Source: Diphasiastrum complanatum (taxonomy: Eukaryota > Streptophyta > Lycopodiopsida > Lycopodiales > Lycopodiaceae). From it: 64,000 nt of DNA. Under the pieces are notes generated by a model, which worked only from the letters and a program-made list of their open reading frames with translations, did no database searches and was not told the DNA's origin. A program made the position numbers and the translations under genes. Of the stretch, positions 35,311 through 45,840 are shown piece by piece (the stretch's first letter is position 1; the number at the start of each line of letters is the position of its first letter). The stretch is taken from contig CM055109.1 in NCBI GenBank assembly GCA_029204225.1, positions 6,021,053 through 6,085,052 on the forward strand, in the 5' to 3' direction.

Positions 35311-36800
35311 GGTGAGTGACTTATCTCCATGTGTTGGCATGAGAGTTAGTGACCAATCAAAAAGCTATCAAAATGGTCCCAATCAAGATTAAGGGCTCAA
35401 CTGTCACTCAACCAATAGGATTTAGAGGAATAAACTAAGGGGTCCAATCATGTTTCACTCCCCTAGATTACTACTTATATGTGACTTAGTTCATTTGTAA
35501 TCAAGTTTTTGGAGTTATGAGAATTCTACACTATTTTGAATCAAATCTTGCTTTCTCTCTCTACTCGAGCTTTGGATGGTTGATTCTCTCTCTACTCAAG
35601 AGTGATTGGTTGCTTGCTTAACAATCTATCAAAAATCTAGTCACAAAAATGTTGATCTAGATTGGCAATTTGACAAACAACAAGCAATGGCAATCAAATC
35701 ATTTATCATAAACTGAAATCCGAGCCCACACATGTGAACCACAACTTGCTGTACGGCTTTTAGATTGAGAATGAAGTAGGAATCAGCTTGTTTTCATTTG
35801 AATCAGATTTGGTGAGTGACTTATCTCCATGTGTTGGCATGAGAGTTAGTGACCAATCAAAAAGCTATCAAAATGGTCCCAATCAAGATTAAGGGCTCAA
35901 CTGTCACTCAACCAATAGGATTTAGAGGAATAAACTAAGGGGTCCAATCATGTTTCACTCCCCTAGATTACTACTTATATGTGACTTAGTTCATTTGTAA
36001 TCAAGTTTTTGGAGTTATGAGAATTCTACACTATTTTGAATCAAATCTTGCTTTCTCTCTCTACTCGAGCTTTGGATGGTTGATTCTCTCTCTACTCAAG
36101 AGTGATTGGTTGCTTGCTTAACAATCTATCAAAAATCTAGTCACAAAAATGTTGATCTAGATTGGCAATTTGACAAACAACAAGCAATGGCAATCAAATC
36201 ATTTATCATAAACTGAAATCCGAGCCCACACATGTGAACCACAACTTGCTGTACGGCTTTTAGATTGAGAATGAAGTAGGAATCAGCTTGTTTTCATTTG
36301 AATCAGATTTGGTGAGTGACTTATCTCCATGTGTTGGCATGAGAGTTAGTGACCAATCAAAAAGCTATCAAAATGGTCCCAATCAAGATTAAGGGCTCAA
36401 CTGTCACTCAACCAATAGGATTTAGAGGAATAAACTAAGGGGTCCAATCATGTTTCACTCCCCTAGATTACTACTTATATGTGACTTAGTTCATTTGTAA
36501 TCAAGTTTTTGGAGTTATGAGAATTCTACACTATTTTGAATCAAATCTTGCTTTCTCTCTCTACTCGAGCTTTGGATGGTTGATTCTCTCTCTACTCAAG
36601 AGTGATTGGTTGCTTGCTTAACAATCTATCAAAAATCTAGTCACAAAAATGTTGATCTAGATTGGCAATTTGACAAACAACAAGCAATGGCAATCAAATC
36701 ATTTATCATAAACTGAAATCCGAGCCCACACATGTGAACCACAACTTGATGTACGGCTTTTATATTGAGAATGAAGTAGGAATCAGCTTGTTTTCATTTG
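35311..36800. repeat. Three tandem copies of an exact 500-bp unit
   Basis: The phrase ggtgagtgacttatctcc starts units at 35311, 35811 and 36311, a period of exactly 500 bp. Units one and two show no difference by eye. Unit three differs at 36750 (c to a) and 36763 (g to t) before homology ends at catttgg(a). The unit is chimeric: its first roughly 290 bp is LTR-like sequence of unknown family, and the remainder is the outer end of the copia-D 3' LTR (homologous to 53247-53400). Confidence 0.95.
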
Positions 36801-37235
36801 GATCACAAAAACTCAATGTACATAGTGAACTAGCTCGAGATTGCCAATGAGCTCCAAAAATAATCTATCTTAACACTATGGAGAGATGGAATACATAGCA
36901 AAAGTGACTTCCTTTGTAGAGTTAGGTGGATTTCCAACATGCAATAAGGAATTTGAATTAGCTTTCTTGCCCTAAAAGAAAACCCTAGTCTATTTCCTAG
37001 AGTCATGCCAAGTAGGTGGCTAGTTGGTCAAAATCTCATCACAAATCTAGGTGTAGGTCCTATAATGTAGGGATCACTACCAAATAGACATGAACAACCC
37101 TATTCAATCAACCTAACCTACATTAGGATTGGTTTCCCATGTGGCATATTGGACTCACAGATGTGAGACTCACTTATGCACATAATCTACATTATACTAC
37201 ATGGCTAGATTTGCCAATATAGGCAATTTTTCACA
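36603..37235 (-). mobile_element. 3' LTR of copia-D
   Basis: On the minus strand a polypurine tract (gaggaggag) precedes TGTGAAAAATTGCC, the LTR start at 37235. The whole interval is homologous to 53247-53882 (copia-E LTR) and similar in length (633 and 636 bp). The left boundary is provisional because it is inferred from where the two copies stop matching. Confidence 0.75.
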
Positions 37236-37241
37236 CTCCTC

Positions 37242-38006
37242 CTCAAATCTAGCCTTGAAAATTATGATACACTAATAATTTACTCCAATTGAAGATCTTA
37301 GCTCAACAAATGAATATTTAGGTAAGGATTTAGTGAATAGATCATCTAAGAAATTCAATAAAGACACACGTTGGAGCTTTATCTCTTTGCCTTGTGCTTT
37401 CTCCCTCACAAAATGATGAGCAATCTCGATGTGCTTTCTCCTTGCATGGAATGTAGGATTAGTAGCAAGTGATTGGGCTGATTGGTTGTCACAATAGATT
37501 ATAGGGATCTCCTCCTCAATGACATGAAGCTCCACCAATAGCCTCTTGAGCCATGAGACCTCCTTGCATGTTGATGTCAAGGCCTTATACTCGGATTGTG
37601 TGGAAGATAAGGAGATTGTATCTTGATTTCTGGAAATCCATGATACTACTCCATGACATAAGAAGGTGGCAAATGCACTTATTGACTTTGATCCACTTTG
37701 TCACCTACAAAATCCGAGTCACTATAGGCTCTTAAGGCAAGATTAGTCCTCTATACAATATGCCAAAATTATTAGTTGATGAAATATATCTAAGAACACT
37801 TTTGGCCATCTTCCAATGTGAAACCAAAGGACTTTGCATGAATTGGATTAACTTCCCAACACTACAACTAAGATCAGGCCTAGTTATAGTCAAATATATC
37901 AAGGAGCCTATAAGCCTTCTATATAAAGTGATGTCCTCAAAGGTTGCTTCATCACCATCAATAGATGCTTTTACATGTCGCTCCATTGGAGTCTCAATGC
38001 CTCAAC
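37242..38006 (-). pseudogene. copia-D RT end and RNase H
   Basis: The stretch 38006-37732 reads ETPMERHVKASI, ITLYRRLIGSLIYLTITRPDL, HWKMAKSVLRYISST. After frameshifts (37735-37580) the RNase H end follows at 37580-37272: TSTCKEVSWLKRLLVEL, YCDNQSAQSLATNPTFHAR, KHIEIAHHFVREK, DLFTKSLPK. The upstream two thirds of the element is missing. It is nearly identical in wording to copia-E (53852-54547), so D and E are close relatives. Confidence 0.85.
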
Positions 38007-38084
38007 ATGAATTTTAGTGGAAATCACCATGGACATGACCCCAAACTCGAGATAGGAAGATAATATTTTTATAATCTTCACACT
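38007..38084 (-). repeat. 76-bp repeat at the D/F junction (copy 1)
   Basis: The + strand sequence from acatgaattttagtggaaat to aggaagataatattttt recurs almost unchanged at 41629-41697. On the minus strand it starts TGTGAAGATTATAAAAATATT directly after ttaaggag, which looks like a polypurine tract/LTR start. Here it separates the end of copia-F from the truncated start of copia-D. Confidence 0.8.
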
Positions 38085-38093
38085 CCTTAAAAA

Positions 38094-40193
38094 TTATGTT
38101 CCTATCAATATAGATCTCAAAATTAGGCCAAGGTTTGACTTCATCTTCATAAATACATTCTTGAGTAGAGGCTTGGTGAGAAGCTTTGCAACACAATCTG
38201 AAGATGAAACATGCTCCAATGAGATCTCTCTCCCAATGACTTTTTCTCTTACAAAATGATGAGCCACTTCAATATGCTTGCTCCTTGCATGAAAGACTGG
38301 ATTATTTGCAAGAGCCTGAGCAAAAATGTTATCATTCTTGATAATTGGTAAATCTTCATCTGCATAACACTTCAACTCCATAAGTAGCCTTTTGATCCAT
38401 AAAATCTCCTTTGTTGTGGTTGTAAGAGATTTGTATTTAGCTTCACAGGATGATAAGGAAATAGTTGCCTGCTTCTTTGATAGCCAAGAAACCAAATTTA
38501 CTCCAAGAAATATAGTGTAAGCACTTGTGGATTTCCTATCCAACCTGTCTCCTACAAAATCTGAATCTGAAAAAGCAATCAAAGTCAAATCTTCTCCTTC
38601 ATAGAATAGTCCATAATCCAAGGTAGAAGATATATACCTCAAGACTCTTTTAGCCAACTTCCAATGATATAACTTTGGATCCTGCATGTGTTGACTTAGC
38701 TTATGAACACAAAAGGTTAGATCAGGCCTAGTCATTGTTAACCAAATAAGTGAGCCAATAAGACTCCTATAAAGAGTGATGTCCTCAAAGGATTTTTCAT
38801 CATCTTTAATAGGAACTTTTACAGTGTGCTCCATAGGTGTATCTATGCCATTGAGAAATGCATTAGAAACATCAAGCTGGAACATACTCCATTTGTGAAA
38901 ACATGCAAGAGAGATGAGTATTCGAATTGTTACCATCTTTGCAACTAGTGCAAACGTATCTTCATAGTCAAGACCTTTAATCTGTGAGTAGCCTTTGGCA
39001 CAAAGTCTTGCTTTATACAATTTTCCTACACTAATGAGATTCTTAGTCAATCTAGGTACATACAGTACATCATGTAAGCAAAAAGATTTTGATGATGATG
39101 CATGCAATGGAATGCTACCTATTCCTTCAATCCTACACTCTACATCATTAGCAGTATAGATTGACCTTTTTGCACCTAGATATGGCATGAGATTAGTGAA
39201 AGAGTTCCTAGAACTAGACATATGGGAACTAGCCCCACTATCTATCCACCAAACTTCCTCATTCTTAAATCGAAAAGATGAAAAAGTAGACATCATTAAT
39301 GAATCCTCTCTTTCACTCTCTACACCCTCACCCTCATCCCCATTAGTAAGGTTAGCTTGCTTAGATTGGTTCTTCTTCTTGAAATAGTTTGATGCATAGT
39401 GTGCTTTCTTGCCATAGAAAAAACACTTGATCTTTGACAACTTCTTCTTGCCACTGGATGTTGCACCTTGTGAGGACTGATCCTCACCACCTTCTTTAGC
39501 TTTGTCCTTCTTGAAGTGTTGTTGTCCTTTGCCCTTGCCTCTTGACTTGTCTCTGATGAAGAGTGCTTTGTCATCTCCACCATCTTTCAATGAAAGTCTG
39601 TTGATCCTCAGCATGTTGTTCTCTTGCCTGTTTTCTTCAGCAATGAGAACACCTTGCAGTGTCTCCAAGGATGGAAGATCCTCTCTGACAGCATAAGTCT
39701 GCACAATATTGTCATACTCATCTCTAAGTCCATTTAGGACTACTTGAACAAGTTCAGTGTTCTTAAGAGCATCACTAATACCAGCTAACTCTTGATGAAG
39801 ATCCTTAACTCTCATGACATATGATGAAGCATTCTCATCTACTCTCTGATAACTTAGAAATATTTGGTTTCTAAGTGTAAGCAATCTAGAAGTATTTTTA
39901 ATTTCATAGATTGTTTTTAGAGTATCCCAAGCTTCCTTGGTAGTGGTGCATGTACTTGATCTCTCTTAATACTTCATTGGTAACATTCATTTTTATAAAA
40001 TGAAGGGCAGTTCTGGTTCTTTTGTGGAATGCTGTAGCTTCATTAGGTGCAGCAGATTCTTCTTCAGCTCCACTCACAATATCCATTACATCCTGTAGAA
40101 TCAACAATGATTCCATTTTGATCTTCCACATTGCATAATTGGAAGTTGTTAATCACTCACTATGCTCTAAGAAATGTGAACCAGATGGAGACA
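38094..40193 (-). pseudogene. copia-F: deletion derivative keeping one long gag-PR-RT'-RNaseH frame
   Basis: Gag starts at about 40193 (MSPSGSHF), with a stop a few codons later and a frameshift near 39950. From 39884 a single 596-codon frame continues: gag (LTLRNQIFLSYQRVDE), a Lys-rich region with a degenerate knuckle (CFFYGKKAHYASN, Cys to Tyr), and protease WWIDSGASSHM (intact DSGA) through VLYVPRLTKNLISVGKL. It then jumps directly to RT YKARLCAKGYSQ...DYEDTFALVAKM...QLDVSNAFLNG and again to IDTPMEH...SLIGSLIWLT. RNase H follows with FSDSDFVGDRLDRKST, SLSSCEAKYKSL and KHIEVAHHFVREK. GAG-pre-integrase, integrase, the RT start and the YVDD core are deleted, yet both junctions keep the frame. 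An in-cis product could not reverse transcribe. Confidence 0.88.
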
Positions 40194-40955
40194 TCTTCTT
40201 GGTGAAAAATTCTAGTAATGATAAAAAATGGAGTTGAAAGGATGTTGCTTGCTATCTCAGTCTAGGATCTAACACATATGTTGATCCACCCTATGAAATC
40301 TAGCAACAGATGTCAGAACAAATTCTCAATACAGAAAATCAATCTATCTTGAATTTGGATCTTGCTTCAGTCATAAAAGAAGAAGCACATGCAAGCAACA
40401 AGTCTATCTCTCCCATGAGTTTCAATGTATTGATAAACTCTCTAGGGACTTAATTTCAACTCAAACACAATAATATGTGTGAAATGAAAAGTCTAAGATC
40501 TGAGAACACTCACTTCTATCCAATTCTACTTGATTGACAGTGAAAATTGATGAAATGATGAAAAAGACAGATGTGTGCTCACTTTGGCATATCCCACGAG
40601 TTGAGTACACTCTCAAACTCTCTGATTGCCTGAAACTCTTCTAAAAACAAATCAAATTGATTTAGAAACAAGAGCAACACATTCTACTCTCCAATACCTA
40701 TCCAACAAGCTATAGAACATCGAATTTGGATCATTCCTTGAGAAGTAGCACTCATTAATGAGGGTTGATTTCACACGTGTGAGCTCTCTATCCATATAGA
40801 GCTCCGTCGGATCAGATCAGCCTTGATTTGATCCACTTATGATTCACAGATTGCTTTTTTCTCAGCGAGTTTGAATCCCTCTCCAAAATCCGAGTTCTTG
40901 CAAGCAAAAACACTGATGATCTGATGTATATACCCTCACCTCTTCAAAGCATGAA
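40194..40955 (-). other. copia-F untranslated leader
   Basis: Sequence between the PBS and the gag ATG; no coding potential. A cluster of Met-poor AT-rich sequence, ordinary for these elements. Confidence 0.6.
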
Positions 40956-40967
40956 GCTCTGATACCA
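40956..40967 (-). other. Primer-binding site (copia-F)
   Basis: The + strand gctctgatacca directly abuts the LTR start tgtgaag at 40968. Confidence 0.88.
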
Positions 40968-41604
40968 TGTGAAGTTTTTAGCACGTGTGAACTTCACCAC
41001 ACACCCTACAGGATCTTACTGAGGTGTTGTGATTGCACAAGATTGATCAAAGAACAGTATGCTTGAAAAATCTAAGGCAAGAGCACAATGAAATACATTT
41101 GATGAAAAAATCTAACTCTTCACTATGAGAAATGAATGTCAGAAATAATTCTAAGTGTTCAGTATGGGAAAAAGAGGCTGCTCTCGGGTAGAGAGAGAAA
41201 ATCATACATAGACAACTTGGGTAGAGAGAGAATGAGTCCAAAACACCAAAATCTCAATATTCACAGTATGGCAAAACATGCCCAGCTTTCCCTACATGAG
41301 AGAGACTCAAATTCCTACAGTGGAGTTGCATGGAAAGTCCACTTAATTGAACTAATTCACCTAGCAGAGATCCACATGTGTAATTGCATGCATGGATGTT
41401 GCATGTACTGCATGTCAACTCATAAAACTGCCTAGACATGTGTAGATCATAGAAACTACTTTGCATGTTGCATGCACTGATTGCATGTGGCTTGCATGCA
41501 TATAGTAAAACTTTGCATGCTATATAAACATCTGCATGTCATCATAATTGAACCTATCTAACTCAAATCCGAGCTACACTAGAAGGATATGTGCTCAATT
41601 CACA
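40968..41604 (-). mobile_element. LTR shared by copia-F (as 5' LTR) and copia-G (as 3' LTR)
   Basis: The ends are TGTGAA and TTCACA, a perfect 6-bp inverted pair, and the length is 637 bp. On its left is copia-F's PBS, as for a 5' LTR. On its right the + strand reads ctccttttat, the complement of a polypurine tract, as for a 3' LTR of an element further right (copia-G). One LTR thus serves two element bodies. Internally it has runs of gcatgc/catgcatg words (41380-41550). Confidence 0.8.
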
Positions 41605-41628
41605 CTCCTTTTATGGTGCAACATGAAT

Positions 41629-41697
41629 TTTAGTGGAAATCACCATGGACATGACCCCAAACTCGAGATAGGAAGATAATATTTTAATAATCTTTAC
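41629..41697 (-). repeat. 76-bp repeat at the G/LTR junction (copy 2)
   Basis: Second copy of the sequence at 38007-38084, with small differences (cttcacactcc becomes ctttacagcct at its edge). Here it is fused directly to RT (LNGYLEEEIYILHEA) on one side and to the polypurine tract plus LTR on the other. It replaces the rest of RT and RNase H of copia-G. Confidence 0.8.
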
Positions 41698-42783
41698 AGC
41701 CTCATGTAGAATGTAGATCTCTTCCTCCAAGTAGCCATTGAGGAAGGCATTTGTAAAATCAAGTTGGAATAGCTCCCAATTGAAGGTAGTTGTATGACCT
41801 ATGATAAATCTAATAGTAACAAGCTTAGCCACAAGAGCAAAAGTTTCATCATAATCAATTTTTGGTTTGTGAGAACCCTTTTACTTCTTGATTATACTTC
41901 AATCTATACACCCACTTGCAATCAAGTGGTTTCTTCCTTTGAGGAAGATTCACAAGATCCCAAGTATGATTCTCCACGAGAGCATCATACTCTACTTGCA
42001 TAGCATGCATCGAACTCTTTGATTTACAAGCATCTTCATAGCAAGTTGGTTCATCAAGCATTGAAATAAGAAAACTGTAATATGTGAAAGATGAAGTGCC
42101 TTCCCTTTGATAACCTTTGCCATCATAAGTGAGCCTCTATGGCTTGGCCCTTGCTCTTGTGGATCTTCTTGGAGTCCTTGGCTCTTGAGGTGGATCCTCA
42201 AGTTCTTCATCACTTTGAAGCTCCTCCTTCATCCTAGCATGGTCTTTGGCATCCTTCATAAAAATAAACATCCCTAATCACCATTATTTTCTTAGTGATG
42301 GGATTGAAGAATCTATAACCTTTGCTATTCTCACCATATCCCACAAAGATGCCTTTGATGGAGGTTGCATCATCCTTCATGTGGTGGAGGAATCACACCA
42401 CATGAAGCTCTATTTGGAGAGAAGCCCAATCTCAAGGATCTCAAGATTTTTGGATCCACTTGCTATGTACATCAATCCTTGTATCTATTTTATAAGAAAT
42501 TAGCACATGTGATTGCCTCACCCCAAAATGGTTTGGGTAGAGAAGCATCTAGCCTTAAGGCCTTAGCACAGTCACAAAGATATCTATTTCTCCTCTCGGC
42601 CACTCCATTTTGTTGAGTGGTATATGGACTTGACAACTCCCTCTTAATGCCATTAGAACTACAAAACCCCATCAACTTATTGGAGATATATTCACCTCTG
42701 TTATCACTTCTTAATACCTTGATCTTGGTACGAAGTTGATTTTTTACTAGAGTTTTGAACTTTAAAAACAAAGGCCGACACAA
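41698..42783 (-). pseudogene. copia-G integrase and RT start, with an internal micro-inversion
   Basis: Right to left: integrase KIKVLRSDNRGEYISNKLM, SSPYTTQQNGVAERRNRYLCD and PFWGEAITCANFL (42783-42490). A block lying in the opposite orientation follows (about 42380-42490). Then the integrase end (ATSIKGIFVGYGENSKGYRF, NPITKKIMVIRDV) and a linker continue. RT start follows at 42061-41855 (YEDACKSKSSMHAMQVEYDALVENHTWDLVNLP and KWVYRLKYN). After a frame change, 41832-41700 reads MAKLVTIRFIIG and QLDFTNAFLNGYLEEE. Gag, protease, the first integrase acidic residue and everything after the RT start are missing. Confidence 0.85.
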
Positions 42784-43985
42784 GATGGAGGAGAGGGAAA
42801 CTTAGCAAACGTAGAGGAGATTTGGAATGTAAGCAAATGAGAAGGAAGAATTGGCACAATAGTCAGGTGAAGTGATGGCTCAACAAGGTGGACAACATGC
42901 ATGAAGGTACGAGGAGAAACACGCGTTGGAGATGGCAAGACCCCATCCCCACATGCTTTACCCATTCTAGTCGATATCCCCAAAGTTTGAGAGATACAGG
43001 TGAGGGAAGAAGAGTCATAGTTCTTCCTCAATCTACATCTCCATTAGCAGGTGAGGGGTGCCACAAAAATCATTAATTTCTCCTTTCTCCACTATCACTG
43101 CTTTTGTTTTTCTTTTTTTTATATTTTGCTCTTCAAATTAACATTGTCATGGCTTTACAGATTAACCTTTCATGTATAAGTGTAACTTTTATGTTTGCCT
43201 TCAAATCGACACTTTCATGAGCCTTTTTCAAGTTGACTCTTTGATGAGCCTTTTTGATGTCCTTTGAAAGTCGAATAAGCCTTTGATATGCACCTATCTA
43301 CAAACACCTTGCTCTTGCCCTGCATGGCATTACTCCCATAAAGGACGTGGGCACAACTTTATAGTGTTTACACCATGCAAATTTCTAGGCTGGGCCCCTA
43401 ATTCCATTGAATTTGAAAGGCTCCGATTCAGGACATTATCCTATATGTAAAAGCGTAGAGTTGTAGGATTCCAATAAGGTCAACATGATTAACCCCCCCA
43501 TCTAAATTGGGAATATAAAGGATATCCAGCCTATTGCTCTCAGTCTGGGCCCTGATCTCAGGTGTGATGGGCATGGGAAAATGGAAAGAACAAGATGGGG
43601 GTGGAGGCTGACTGCTGAGGTAGTATGCTTGTTATTCTACTCAGAATTCCCCCTATCCTCCCACCCCCATTTTAAGCTTAACTGGGTAATTACTGATAAC
43701 AATGTGTGTGCTATTTTAAGTTTTAAATCACATCTAAAGATGAGCTACAGTCACAAGAGCTGAATTCAACCATCAAAATCACGTGACCCACCAATTGCAA
43801 ATGGACAAATCGGTTAACAAGCCGATCTCATGTATTATTTGGGTGTAGCAGCTTTCCCCCTACCATAAATTTCTTGGGCTTGAATCTTGCACAAAAGGAA
43901 ATCAAACTTGGATGAATATGGCACGTAGAGTTTTTTCTATGGAACCCACTTCAAATCTGCCTTTCTCAAAGATTTCTAGCTTTCA
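42784..43985. other. No gene recognised
   Basis: From the truncated copia-G end to the aquaporin relic. A phrase with 'gatgagcctttttgat' occurs twice (43210-43260). No domain-bearing frame was found. Confidence 0.45.
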
Positions 43986-44019
43986 ACAAGACCTTTGAAA
44001 TGCTTCTGCTTCTGATGTA

Positions 44020-44243
44020 ATTGACCATAGTATTCATTTTGGCACACATTGGAGACCAAGCACAGGTGCTTCTATGATCCGGTTCGCACTCTTGGTCCAG
44101 CCATTGCAGCCAACAACTATAAAGGCATCTGGTTATATATAGTGGCTCCTATACTGGGTATGCAGTCAGGGGCAGAAGCATACACTTTGATACGTTTGAA
44201 AGATGTTGAACCTGCAAGACCAGTGAGAAGCTTCAGGAGGTAA
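44020..44243 (+). pseudogene. NIP-type aquaporin last-exon relic
   Basis: After an out-of-frame lead (IHFGTHWRPSTGASM), a one-base deletion shifts into DPVRTLGPAIAANNYKG, LYIVAPILGMQSGAEAYTL and IRLKDVEPARPVRSFRR, stop at 44243. This is the conserved end of plant NIP aquaporins: the second NPA box (DPV here), helix 6 and the cytosolic tail. It lacks the first five helices. The tail keeps an Arg-rich sequence with Ser, as in many NIPs. It is clearly better preserved than the copy at 2.6-3.0 kb, but is isolated and frameshifted, so I call it a relic. Confidence 0.72.
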
Positions 44244-44885
44244 CCATCCTTGGTAGTCTTGTATTAGCCATGCTGAAGACCTGACAACCTACATGAGTGG
44301 GAGAGGCAGAAAAGTGGGCTCATTGGTAGCAGACAATTGCAGACTTTTGCAGTCTTCAAAGACTTTAATATTGATCTTTTTTCTTTGAATTAATGTTTAC
44401 TCTTCTTGATATCTATCATTTATGCTTATATCATCATGATCAGCAGCTCTTTATATGTTCATTTCTATTGTATCATCTCAAGATAGAAAAGTGTGGGATT
44501 TGTCGAAGTCTGTAAAGAGCAATACAGTGTTTTTGTGAAAATCTCAGATAAGAATTTGAAAGTGTATCGAAGTATTGTTTAATATAAGAATCATAGCAAA
44601 TCAAAGTAAAATTGGGTAGAGCAGATTTGAAGTAACATTTTTACGTGGGAATATTTTGTTGATATGAGGATGCAATGAGTTTGACCCTATAGTTGTGTAT
44701 TATCACCCGTAATGAGAGGTGCTCATTTTTTCTTTCTAATTTGGAGGCACCTCGATAAATAACATTTGTATGAGAATCTAAACCTTCCCATGACAACTCT
44801 CATGTGGATGAGAGATTGACACATAGCACACGAAAATGTAACATAACATACATGTAGACAACCAACGATGGGCTTGTCGCATGAA

Positions 44886-45027
44886 CATTCTGTTAGAATT
44901 TGCATCCCCCATGTGGCAGCCCATCATTTGTTGTCTAGATGTAATTTATGCTAGCATGAACGATGGACATTCTGTTAGAATTTGCATCCCCATCATTTGT
45001 TGTTTAGATGTAATTTATGCTAGCAAA
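44886..45027. repeat. Tandem duplication, about 83 bp
   Basis: The phrase cattctgttagaatttgcatcccc starts at 44887 and again near 44968. Each copy is followed by atcatttgttgt(c/t)tagatgtaatttatgctagca. The second copy lacks catgtggcagccc. Confidence 0.85.
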
Positions 45028-45840
45028 AAAAGAAAAACAAAACAAAAATTTTGCACTTGGTTGATATGCATAAAATGTTAGGAAAAGAGAAAAATGTAAA
45101 AAAAATCGCTAAAAAAATAAAATTGTAAGTGCTGGAAAGGAGGATTGATTGGCCTAGTACATGAAGACAATATGCCTTTTAAGCTTGCCCAAATGCTCAG
45201 TCTAACTTAATAAGTCATGGTAGTGGTCCATCAGATTATCTTTGAAGAAGATAAAGCTTTTTTTGAAAATATAAAGAGAATATTTTGTAAGTGCTAGAGA
45301 ATAAGGTTGACTGGGCTAGTATGTGAAGGCAATATTTGCCTTTCGCCCTGGCCCATTGAAATTGTTTACAACATGTTACCAAGGATTCGACAGTTTGCTT
45401 AACATGTTATTCTAATCAATGTTTTGTGGATGAGAACCATGGGTGAGAGATTTTCTTTGCCCATGAGTGAAATGTTAAAAAAAAAAAACTTAATCAATTA
45501 TTGGTCCCAAGTATCTACCTAGCTGGCCAATGAATTGAACTTGTTCATGCAAGCCCACTCCGACCCACGCACTTATAATGCCACACATGTATCATCTCCA
45601 TCCGAGTTTCGACTTATGGTAATCTCATAGCAACACTAGAACCAGATATCAATATAACACCTCATCCCATCCAAGTAGTAGGTGTTATATCTATAACCAA
45701 TCTTGGTTAGGCTAGGCTTACAGGCGTTCTAGCTGCAGGCATGCTTGCTATCCTTTCTTCATCTGATTTGCCACTCAGCTGATGTGGAGTTCGAACATCT
45801 TCATCTGAGTGTTCGGGTTTTGGTCCTTCTGTCATGGTTG
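45028..45840. other. No gene; imperfect duplication
   Basis: Two diverged copies of a segment with 'aagtgct.ga.a..agg.ttga.tgg.ctagta..tgaag.caatat' lie near 45128 and 45288 (about 160 bp apart). Nothing else is recognisable. Confidence 0.5.

Noticed and set aside
35311-36800. CRISPR-like or satellite array
   Set aside because: There are only three copies of a 500-bp unit with no spacers, in a plant genome; it is a tandem duplication.
42365-42616. A + strand copia integrase reading, first taken as evidence of a second element on the + strand
   Set aside because: Only about 100 bp reads this way, and it exactly fills the gap in the minus-strand copia-G integrase, so a micro-inversion explains it better.
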